Made by a program: the position numbers and the translations under genes
Shown: piece after piece, positions 47,501-56,342 of the stretch
How positions within the stretch are numbered: the first letter of the stretch is position 1
Layout: each line of letters begins with the position of its first letter
DNA from: Sphaerolaimus hirsutus
Taxonomy: Eukaryota; Nematoda; Chromadorea; Monhysterida; Sphaerolaimidae
Reading direction: 5' to 3'
DNA length: 64,000 bases
NCBI GenBank assembly: GCA_964036195.1
Contig: OZ038457.1
Span: 1,153,180 to 1,217,179, forward strand
The notes under the pieces: generated by a model
Databases searched by the model: none
What the model was told of the DNA's origin: nothing
The model's input: the letters and a program-made list of their open reading frames with translations, nothing else

Positions 47501-48082
47501 ACCAAACAATTGGCCAATGTACAGCATCCATTTACCACAAATTTGCTTGAAAGCACTATTGAGAAAATTTTTATGCAGCAAATGAATATAGTAGAAAAAA
47601 GGTTGAATGAGAAACAGAGTCAAAGGCACACTGTAAATTAAATACATTTACATTTCTAAACAAAAACAGTAAAAAATGTTTCTATTTTTCAGGATTACAT
47701 GCTTATGATGGGCTTCAACATTGTACTCAGCTGCCTCACATTTGTTTTCATGGTTGCATTCATTATTGGATATAGAATTTATGCAAAAGATGGCAGAGTG
47801 GCAGACACTGATTTGGAAAGAATGGAAACGTAAGTTTCCAGGTAAAACAAAAATCAAAATTCAAAAAGTGTAAAAATTAAAAAATATAGGACCGAAAACA
47901 CCGCAACGACAACGAGCGAGCCCACATATCGCGTGCCAACACACTTTGCCGGTGTTCGTTTACAAATGGGCAGGGGTTGGGTTAACAGTACGATGTTGGA
48001 AAGTGTAACCTACCCCCAAACCACCCCCAATATCTATCCATCTATCCCAAGGAACAATGCATTTTTGTCTCCTATCTCCTAA
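44523..48082 (+). CDS. Type I membrane glycoprotein with coiled-coil stalk, 13 exons, ~798 aa
   Basis: Exons: 44523-44562, 44620-44732, 44798-44883, 45286-45487, 45575-45889, 45965-46215, 46297-46548, 46629-46922, 46995-47141, 47210-47317, 47375-47632, 47693-47829 and 47890-48082. All join in phase except that exon 6 is one base shorter than its sister copies. Residues 1-18 (MQKTFVVALLTIF...) are a signal peptide. The ectodomain has N-glycosylation sites (NATG, NCS) and cysteines, then about 480 residues of heptad-like helix. Exons 6, 7 and 8 are tandem copies of one exon (SDVQPETSEQK...HDIHIL). A transmembrane helix (MGFNIVLSCLTFVFMVAFII) precedes a ~75-residue tail. This is the architecture of a virion spike, fibre or fusion protein; that role is inferred. 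I recognise no family. Confidence 0.72.
44947..45120. mobile_element. Host-type foldback/MITE inside intron 3 of the membrane protein gene
   Basis: GTCTCCCATTGGAAATGTGCC is mirrored by GGCACGTTTCCAACGGGAGAC at 45061-45081. It is followed by GTATCATGTCCGCCGAGTATA, the same end motif as host elements near 2960 and 7827. This explains the long intron 44884-45285. Confidence 0.65.
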
Positions 48083-48211
48083 AACCCCCAAGCCCCACCC
48101 CCCAAATCATCCAACCATCTATCTATCTATCTACATTGAAAAACGATATATATATATATATAAACAACCCCCCCAAATCATCCAGCCTAAACCCCCCCCC
48201 CACTCCCCCAG

Positions 48212-49649
48212 ATGCCAACCTACGAGCGCGCAAAAGCCATGGCGGACATGCAGACCGTAATGCGCGATACAAGCAGGACATTTGCACAATTGATGAATGA
48301 AAGTGCACACGATTTGGATGAGAATGTTCCTGGTTGCAGTGGTTTGTTATGTCAGTAAAAAATGTCGTTCTTCTTCTACATTTTTTAAAATGCTAAAGTC
48401 CCGGAGAAAAACGCTTCCAAATGCCTAAAACCCTGCTCACCCCCCTCAAACCGCTCAGCTATCTATCGAATCCGGAGAAAAACGCTTCCAAATGCCTAAA
48501 ACCCCCGCTCACCCCCCTCAAATCGCTCAGCTATCTATCAAATCCGGAGAAAAATGCTTCCAAATGCCTAAAACCCCGCTCACCCCCTCAAATCGCTCAG
48601 CTATCTATCAAATCCGGAGAAAAATGCTTCCAAATGCCTAAAACCCCACTCACCCCCTCAAATCGCTCAGCTATCTATCGAATCCGGAGAAAAACGCTTC
48701 CAAATACCTAAAACCCCGCCCACCCCCCTCAAACCGCTCAGCTATATATCGAATCCGGAGAAAAACGCTTCCAAAGACCTAAAACCCCGCCCACCCCCCT
48801 CAAATTGCTCACCCCCCTCAAACCGCTCAACTATCTATCGAATCCGGAGAAAAAAGCTTCCAAAGGCCTAAAACCCCGCCCACCCCCCCTCAAATCGCTC
48901 ACCCCCCTCAAATCGCTCAGCTATCTATCGAATCCGGAGAAAAACGCTTCCAAAGGCCTAAAACCCCGCCCACCCCCCTCAAATCGCTCACCCCCCTCAA
49001 ACTGCTCAGCTATCTATCTAATCCGGAGAAAAACGCTTCCAAAGACCTAAAACCCCGCCCACCCCCCTCAAATCGATCGCCCCCCTCAAATCACTCAGCT
49101 ATCTATCTAATCCGGAGAAAAACGCTTCCAAAGCCCTAAAACCCCGCTCACCCCCCTCAAATCGCTCACCCCCCTCAAATCGCTCAACTATATATCGAAT
49201 CCGGAGAAAAACGCTTCCAAAGACCTAAAACCCCGCCCACCCCCCTCAAATCGATCGCCCCCCTCAAATCACTCAGCTATCTATCGAATCCGGAGAAAAA
49301 CGCTTCCAAAGGCCTAAAACCCCGCCCACCCCCCTCAAATCGCTCACCCCCCTCAAACCGCTCAGCTATCTATCTAATCCGGAGAAAAACGCTTCCAAAG
49401 ACCTAAAACCCCGCCCACCCCCCTCAAATCGATCGCCCCCCTCAAATCACTCAGCTATCTATCTAATCCGGAGAAAAACGCTTCCAAAGGCATGATATCA
49501 AACAAATAAAGATTATATTCTTCGCAGCCGAAATACCGCTCCACGAAATGACGAAACGCCACGAGATGCCGAAACGCCACGAGATGCCGAAACTCCACGA
49601 GCGGCCGAAAGTGACATTGTGCCGCGCAGCAAAGCCAGCACGACATTAA
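48212..49649 (+). CDS. Small two-exon protein spanning the minisatellite, ~82 aa
   Basis: Exon 1 (48212-48341) starts at an ATG that directly follows a pyrimidine-rich CCCCCAG, so it could also be an internal exon. Exon 2 (49528-49649) follows a good acceptor (TTCTTCGCAG) and joins in phase. The product has a helical N-terminus (ERAKAMADMQTVMRDTSRTF) and a short repeated basic segment (KRHEMPKRHEMPKLHERPK). The intron contains the 1.1-kb minisatellite. It may instead be the 3' end of the preceding membrane-protein gene. Confidence 0.35.
48401..49490. repeat. Minisatellite, 14 units, 70-bp then 89-bp periods
   Basis: Units start with CCGGAGAAAAACGCTTCCAAA at 48401, 48472, 48544, 48614, 48684, 48755, 48844, 48934, 49023, 49112, 49201, 49290, 49379 and 49468. 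The first five periods are 70-72 bp. The later ones are 89-90 bp because a 19-bp CTCAAATCGCTCACCCCC segment is duplicated inside the unit. The CAGCTATCTATC core also occurs outside the Polinton. Confidence 0.95.
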
Positions 49650-50232
49650 ATACTTTTTTTGGGGGGTATGTTTACCCATTTTTTTCCATTTTATGAAGGG
49701 CCATTAAAAAACCTGAAGGTTGTTTAAAATGCAAAAAGTAAAAAAAAACCCAAAAAAGGTAATTTCGTTCGGTTCGTAAACCTTTGTTTCATTTCTCGCG
49801 CGGCCGCGTCTGCCGCAGCCCAGATGCGCATGGACCAATTTTCATATTTACAGCTCATAGATGTCAAATAATTAATTGAAAAATGGTATTTTACACAAAT
49901 AGTGATTTATTAAAAATTAAAGTAAATGTATAAAATAGAAATTCATTCATGATATGGAATATCCGATATTTCAGCATTTTAAAAAATTTGAAAAACGTTT
50001 TTGTAAAATATCATTTTTTAACAAGCTGATCGTTTTTCAATGCTGATCCATCTAGATGCATTTATTCTTCACATTTTTCTGCCTTCATTACACTTAATAT
50101 TATTCACTTTCATTTATTTCTTCATTCCGTTTTAAATACCTTTATTTTTAAAAATTTTTGAAAAAACGTTTTAAACATTTTCGTTTATTTTCATAAAAGG
50201 CATAAAAGTTTCAAATTATCATTCCAGGATAC

Positions 50233-50569
50233 CGTATTTTGTAAAAATATCCCCCCATGGGTCTTTATTTGACATCGTTTGATCGCTCTGCTTTGCGTCA
50301 ATGTTTTACATTCTACTCTAAAAATAAAAAACGTCGAATAAAGTGACACAATTTAAACAGATGAAAATTGACAGCAGGAAAAGTAAAGCAAGTTGTATTA
50401 CAAAAACCCTCAATGTTCTTTTGAGTGTTTTCAATTTGGTCTTATATCATGATTTTAAAATATGTCTTGACATAATAATTTACAATATGTAACTAAAAAC
50501 ATTAACGCAAAGCAGAGCGATCAAACGATGTCAAATAAAGACCCATGGGGGGATATTTTTACAAAATAC
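50233..50569. mobile_element. 337-bp MITE inside the Polinton
   Basis: Inverted ends of about 65 bp (GTATTTTGTAAAAATATCCC at the left; inverse at the right) enclose AT-rich non-coding DNA. The stretches 49650-50232 and 50570-51188 around it show no gene that I can support. Confidence 0.85.
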
Positions 50570-51188
50570 AACATGTTCAATATTGTAACATAAACAAATC
50601 GACGAATTTGCATGAACATGTCCTTGTTACATCAAAACGTCTAAAACAGATGTTTACACTCATCTTGACGTACATAAATTCAATAATCTGGCGGAAACAT
50701 CGTTTTTAATGATCACATTAATCCAATTACCGCGCGCAATTGAGCGGCCCATCTGCACCGAATGGAACAACGACCCTGTTTTTTACAAGATCATAAAGAA
50801 ATGTAAAAAGAATTTTGACATTTGATCCAGACTTAATTTACCCATGGCAATTGTCCCAAACCACATTTACATACTAAACGTATAGAAAAAACCAAAATAA
50901 ACACACTTAACTGCTTCTTTCCATTTTCACACGATGCAAAAACACAAAAGAAACATTGTAGGTTTATTTAATCTCCCAGTTTCCTTATTTTTGACAATTA
51001 GATTCATTTTTGTTCATTATTTTCAGTTCTATTTTTCATAGAAAACAATCAATATTTGAATGTATTTCATATGGGGCGACTATCAAAAACGTTTTGAAAG
51101 GCATTCTGCTACAAAAAATAGACAATAAAAAGTTTGTCCTAAAAATTGGGTAAAATAAATCCAGCTCCTGTGCCATGTCGCAGCATGC

Positions 51189-52395
51189 ATGGCTGAGCAG
51201 CTGACGTTTTACAAAAAAGTAAAACGAACCGGAATGGAAGAACGAACAGTAATAAAACCCCCGACAGTACATAATCTCTCCGAGAGATCATGTAACGGTC
51301 GGGCAGGTGCAGAGCGGGCCGCTCAATTTATGTCTAACTCCCCCTCCGCAAAAGTCCGCCATCTTGAATCTTCATAAAAAAAAATCTGCACAATCCCGGT
51401 AATTTTGCCGACCCAGGCAGTTGCAATTTTGCCTGTCCGTTTCCATCCTTGTGCAATACCTTAGTACAGGGTGTCCCATTGAAAATGACATCCCAAATTT
51501 TATGTATAAACAAGAAAAAGAAATCACACCTGAAGAAAGAAAAGCTATCACAGGCTCTCACATTTCATGAACAGCCTCTCAAAACAGCTGTCTACAGTCT
51601 GGTGACTGTCCCAGACCCTGTAAAATATCAAGTAAAGTGTCAAATGTCATGTAAAACAACATAAAAACTGATTTTTTCATGAAAACAATCAAGTAAAACG
51701 TCATCAACTTTACACTTTATGTCATTTTACACAATGTTTGACACTTTACTTGATATTTTACACAACACTTGCCACTTTACTTGACATTTTACACAGTCTG
51801 GGACAACACCCAGGCCACCATCCAATCCTCCATCATTCCGGAAACGGGCAAAATCCAGCTGGAACACAACGGCATGTCGGCACAAATTGAGGTGTGTTCC
51901 CCCATCACGACAGAGTCGTCGACATCTGCGGTATGTGGGATTTTATTTTCAGGTTTTCAAGAGTGTAGAAGATGTGCAATTGCCCCCAGAAGTGCACATT
52001 TCGATTCCCAAGCGTTTTATGAAACACCTGGCATTGACACTCACCCCGCAACAAACAGATACGTTAATTTTCACGTGCATCAAAAAGTTTCTGCACGATC
52101 AAGATAGTTAGTAGTGTTGCTAAGTTTTCATGCATTTTTTCATATTTAACCATTGGTTGTTTTCGTATTGCCTGCCCCGCCCCCAGATTTTCGCCATCTA
52201 GCGTCGACTCATAGTCCTGCTAAAGATGGCAAAACTTTGCCAAAATTTAGAGTGACAATTCCAGATGAGAAAGATTTTGCATTCACACATCCTGCACTTA
52301 GACTCGACCCTGCAAAATCACATGAAACAGTGATTGATTTTGCAAAAAGGTGCCGAGAATATAAGGAAAGTGAACATTTGACAAGTTTGTCTTAA
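51189..52395 (+). CDS. Small Polinton gene(s) broken by a foldback, unknown
   Basis: Coding-looking pieces are 51189-51377 (62 aa from ATG, helical and basic), a segment up to 51606 ending LKTAVYSLVTV, 51806-51930 (QATIQSSIIPETGKIQLEHN), 51953-52106 (EVHISIPKRFMKHLALTLTP) and 52187-52395 (RVTIPDEKDFAFTHPALRLD, then stop). The last two join in phase. Between 51930 and 51953 only 22 nt separate the readings, too short for a normal intron here, so a one-base frame change may lie there. The foldback at 51607-51805 sits in the middle. No domain recognised; the C-terminal part looks like an alpha/beta nucleic-acid-type protein but I cannot name it. Confidence 0.4.
51607..51805. mobile_element. 199-bp foldback of the CCCTGTAAAATGTCAA family
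   Basis: The ends TGTCCCAGAC and GTCTGGGACA are inverse. The interior consists of AAGTGTCAAATG-type words in both orientations, like the host element at 2350-3857. It interrupts a Polinton gene. Confidence 0.8.
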
Positions 52396-52457
52396 TATCA
52401 CCACTCTCTCCCCACTAGGGTAAACCCCACCCACTGTGTAACGCATGTGCAGGAGAA

Positions 52458-52950
52458 ATGCCCGATAACATTGCCGGCTGGTTTGACAAAAAATTCAAAC
52501 AGTTGAACCGCAATGAACTGGCAAACTGTTCAGAAAGTTTGCGATCACTGGACAATTTTACAAACTTTTCACTCAAAAATCAGTGTGTCATTACAGAGAA
52601 AGGGGAAATAATTCACACGTCAGTTGAAAATCGCCCCTCTGTAATGTACAAAATACATCAAAAATACCTATTTTATCCCCCCCAAACATTACAGATGCAT
52701 ATTCTGTCGGCCCCCAAAACAATATCGGCCAATGTTGCATCTACCATATCTTGTCTGTACGGGCTGTTTTTCCCATGAGCCCTTGACAATTCCACCAGAA
52801 TTGCTCCCATTTGTCAAATTTAATTGGCTACAGGCGGACAAGCTAGCCCATAAATTTGAAAATGACCCGCCAAAAAGAAAGACTACCGTATCTCTTGCAG
52901 AGTGTCGTATGCATGACAAAATTCAAAAACGGTCAGATGTTCATGCATAA
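52458..52950 (+). CDS. Two-exon zinc-ribbon-like protein, 147 aa
   Basis: Exons 52458-52645 and 52695-52950 join in phase from ATG to TAA. The second exon opens with CIFCRPPKQYRP and continues to VCTGCFSHEP, giving a C-x2-C...C-x2-C arrangement about 20 residues apart, typical of a zinc ribbon. A basic/hydrophilic end (PPKRKTTVSLAECRMHDKIQ) follows. In large DNA viruses such ribbons occur in late transcription factors, but the assignment here is only structural. Confidence 0.6.
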
Positions 52951-53001
52951 AACATTGCCTTTACACAATACCGTATTTTTAACCCAATTCCCCTATGCAG
53001 G

Positions 53002-53115
53002 ATGTATGAGTCGACCTTGAGATGCACTCAACGGAAATTTTCCACTGAAAAATCGACCCAAACAAAGGCCAAGCACTTCAAAAAATCTCGTGATTCTCGC
53101 AAAAATTCGGTGTAA
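53002..53115 (+). CDS. Very small basic frame, 37 aa
   Basis: It follows an acceptor-like CTATGCAG and reads from ATG to TAA with many Lys/Arg/Ser residues (KFSTEKSTQTKAKHFKKSRD). It could be the last exon of the zinc-ribbon transcript or chance. 53116-53202 is non-coding up to the TIR. Confidence 0.2.
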   Translation: MYESTLRCTQRKFSTEKSTQTKAKHFKKSRDSRKNSV

Positions 53116-53202
53116 TGCCTTCGCCTGGCCTGTATGATATCATTTTCTTATTAAATATTCCCGCCCAATGAAAACATTTCATTCATATCTTGATCGTATT
53201 CC

Positions 53203-53640
53203 AACAACAACAAACTCCAGGGCCTCTCAACCTATGGGAAACATGGCTATCTCCACCACACTCGTTCCCACAAGACAAAAATAAACAATTTTCAATATCT
53301 GTGTCCCACATTCAACAAATTACGGTAGAAGATTACGGTAGTTCTTATGCTGACGCAAAATTATGCGACGCAAAATTGCTACCATAATCTTGCGTCAACT
53401 TTTCAACTACCATAACCCCAAACGACGAAAATAATATCGACGCAAGATTTGGATACCATAACCCATCTTGCGTCAATGTTATGACGTCATTGGGACATAA
53501 CTCTCACAAAATGAGACATAAGTATCACAAAACGGACATTTTCCGGAAAAAATCTACCATAATAACACTTTTTTCTTTACTGGGAACGAGTGCAGGGGTA
53601 ACCACCCTTCCCATAGGTTAAAAGGCCCCAGTATTCTGCT
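53203..53640 (-). repeat. Polinton right terminal inverted repeat
   Basis: It is the inverse of 16053-16496, ending in CCAGTATTCTGCT directly before TCTGGT. The 67-codon frame that appears in both TIRs is a shared shadow, not a gene. Confidence 0.93.
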
Positions 53641-53646
53641 TCTGGT
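53641..53646. other. Target-site duplication TCTGGT, copy 3
   Basis: It directly follows the Polinton right end and resumes the BEL env sequence. Confidence 0.9.
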
Positions 53647-56342
53647 ATTGCAATTGCATGCCCATTCTTGGCCTTTGTGCACAGGTTGAACTGCTTGTTG
53701 TATTTTTGCTGCCAATTGGTTGTTGCTTTTGCACCAGACATAATCACTGATATGATTGTCAACACTCCCACCATGAAGAAATCTGCATATGTCTGCTGTC
53801 TCCTGGCTGCCCTGTGTGGATTCTTTCTGGTTTCTGGTGCTTGTAGTGACTGGTCAGGTGCATTATTTTTGGTTGTTGGTGCTTTTGCTGGTTGGTCTGA
53901 TGGATTCTGTGGATCACCAAGTTCAACTGTGTTGTCTACTTTTTCTGGCAGTTGTCCATCATGGTCTTGTACTTCCAGTGGACATAGATGCACAATTGGT
54001 CTCTCAATGTGTTTTCCACTTTTCAGTTGTACTTCTGCACTTCTGATCCACCCATCTTTGCTTCTGTTCAATTTATGAATTTTGCCAAGTTTCCATGCAC
54101 CTCTTGGTAAATTCTGCTCTTTGATCAGCACCACTGCACCAACTTTGGGTTCTGTGATGACATCTCTATTGTTTTGTTTCCCAAAGTTGTATCTCTGTCT
54201 GAGCATGTCCAGATACAGCTTCTGCCATAACTGCCATAATCTCTCCTTTTTCTGTTGAATTGCATCCCAAATTTCTGTCATTTTCTGTTTTTCATTTTTG
54301 GCTGGTGTGTAGTCTGGATCAGGATCCTTGCTTTGATGACTTTCATTTTCTGTCAAAACTTTTTCCACAGGATTTGATCCTGTGTGGTCCCCCAGCAGAA
54401 AATCCATTAGCCTCAGGACTTGGAGTGTGTCAATTGTGTCACCCACATATGTCAGTGGTCTGCTGTTTGACACCCTTTCCACCTCTAGTACCATTGTGCT
54501 GAGTTCCATCCAGCTCAACAGTGGGTTGTGATTTGCTGCCTGGGCTTTCTTCATGAGTTGTTTGATGATCCCCACAATTCTCTCATACACTCCACCTTGC
54601 CATGGTGCAAATGGAGTGATGAAGTTCCATTGTATGTTTGGCAGATTCCTGGCCAATTGTTTGAATTGTGGTGCATTGTCCAACCAGATGTTGTGGGGTG
54701 TATTTCTCCTGCTTTCAAATCTGGTGAATGCCATTTGAGTTTCTGCTGCTGTCATATTTGGTACAAGCTCCAAGTGTACAGCTCTTGTGCTGAGGCATGT
54801 GATGAGAAGGACATATGCTTTTTTGTGCACCTTCTGCCCTGACTCATCCACCACTTGATACCACAGTGGACCAAAGTAATCCACGCCCACATGGTGAAAT
54901 GGTCTGTGCAACTCTGCTCTTTCCTGTGGCAGTGTTCCATACACAGGTTGCTTGTATGGTCTTCCTGTGACTTTTCTGCACACCACACAATGTTTGATGA
55001 TGTTGTGTGTTATGACTCTGCCCCTGTGGATCCAAAATTTCTCCCTGAGCTCTGCCAATGTGTGTGCTACTCCAGAATGCATCACACTCCTGTGGTAATG
55101 TTCAATGATCAACTTTGTGATGCATCCTTTCTGTGGCAGCAGATATAATTCCTGATTGCAGTCCATGTCAGGAATCCTGGTCATCACTTTGACAATCTTT
55201 TTGACACTGTCAAATTTCAGCTCCTTGCCAGTGATGCCCAAATGTTTCTGGAAGGGCACATTCTGCTTTTGTGCCTCCTTGATTTGTTTTATCTGATCTG
55301 CCAATTGTATTTGCTGTGCCACTTTGACCCAGTACTCAGTGGCTGCATGCCATTCACTTTCCATCAATGGTAATTTTTTGGTGTTCAGAATGATGTCTTG
55401 ACATGCTGATTTCTTCTGATTTTTCAGATATGCCACAAATCTCATCACTCTGATTGTGACCCTGAGCAACTTATCCCATTTTGAGAATCTGTTTGGGTCA
55501 ATCTGGTAGTGATTCTCTGTTGCTGCCATGAAATCCTTCATTTCTAGCTCTTGTTGTGTTGTCACCCCAACCCAGATTGATGATTTTGGCATGATGAACT
55601 CTTGTTCAATTTCTGGCTTCAAATCTGGTGGCACTGGTTCACTTTCTGGTTGAAAATCTGGTGGCAACTGTATTTTGAAACCCATTGGTCCTGTCCACCA
55701 AATCTCCTTTTGCTGGAGCTCCTGCAAGTCACATCCTCTGGAGGCAATGTCAGCTGGGTTGTCAGCTGTGTCAATTTTGTTGACCTGCACACTTGTTTCT
55801 GTCTGGATGGCTTGGATCTCCAAAATCCTGTTTTTGACAAAGCACGCCATTGTTTTGTTGGAGTGGAGCCACCACAAACAACAAATGCTGTCTGTCCACA
55901 AGTAACTTCTGACAATGTTCCATTCTGCCACCTGTCCCAGCAGGAATTTGACCATTCTGGCTCCAATTGTCAAACCCAATAACTCCAACCTTGGAATTGT
56001 TATTGGCTTGCCTTTCTGTTGCTTGGGTGCCACTCTAGACTTTGCAAAAATCAGCCTCATTTCAAATTCTCCATCTTTTGATTGTTGTCTGAGGTATGCT
56101 GATGCTGCATATGCCTGTTTTGATGCATCTGTGAACACATGCAATTCCATTTCTTCTGAGGGTTTGATGGGCTCCAATGTTCTTGACCATTTGATCTGGT
56201 TGACTTGTTTCTGTAACTCTTTTATTTCTGCAAATTTGTCATTATATTGTTCTGGTACTTCTGTTTCCCATTCTAATTGACCCTTTGATTTGATTTCTGC
56301 CCATTTTTGCTGCATCAGGGCTTTCAGTGTCACTGTGACTGG
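53647..56342 (-). pseudogene. pol: BEL Pol: RNase H, integrase, and the start of Env
   Basis: This continues the Gag-Pol frame after a TGA at 56343-56345. Blocks in order: an RNase H start (ELHVFTDASKQAYAASAYLR), integrase zinc finger (HRSVMHSGVAHTL, then CVVCRKVTGR), and a catalytic core with VDYFGPLW near 54870, WLDNAPQF near 54675 and GGVYERIVGIIK near 54590. A C-terminal domain with GAVVLIKEQNLPRGAWKLGK follows. The frame then enters a hydrophobic signal-like segment (FFMVGVLTIISVIMSG) and the first ectodomain residues of Env, where the Polinton cuts it. All three integrase acidic residues are present. It would cleave and integrate retrotransposon cDNA if translated through. Confidence 0.9.

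Larger units (their letters stand above)
16053..53640. mobile_element. Polinton/Maverick giant DNA transposon, 37.6 kb
   Basis: The element is bounded by ~440-bp inverted repeats, AG...CT ends and a 6-bp target duplication, all hallmarks of Polintons. It encodes the diagnostic set: protein-primed family B polymerase, A32-type ATPase, retroviral-type integrase, penton-like minor capsid and double-jelly-roll major capsid proteins. It is about twice the common 15-20 kb size. The extra length lies in the right third (37.5-53 kb) with a dual-frame gene, a membrane glycoprotein and small proteins. Most genes are split by introns of roughly 50-65 nt. No adenovirus-type protease was found. It interrupts the env gene of the BEL element, so it arrived later. 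Confidence 0.95.

Noticed and set aside
48401..49490. CRISPR-like direct repeats
   Set aside because: Units are contiguous tandem copies without unique spacers, in an animal genome; this is a minisatellite.
51931..51952. A 22-nt intron
   Set aside because: GT...AG borders exist, but all other introns here are about 50 nt or longer; a frame change is as likely.
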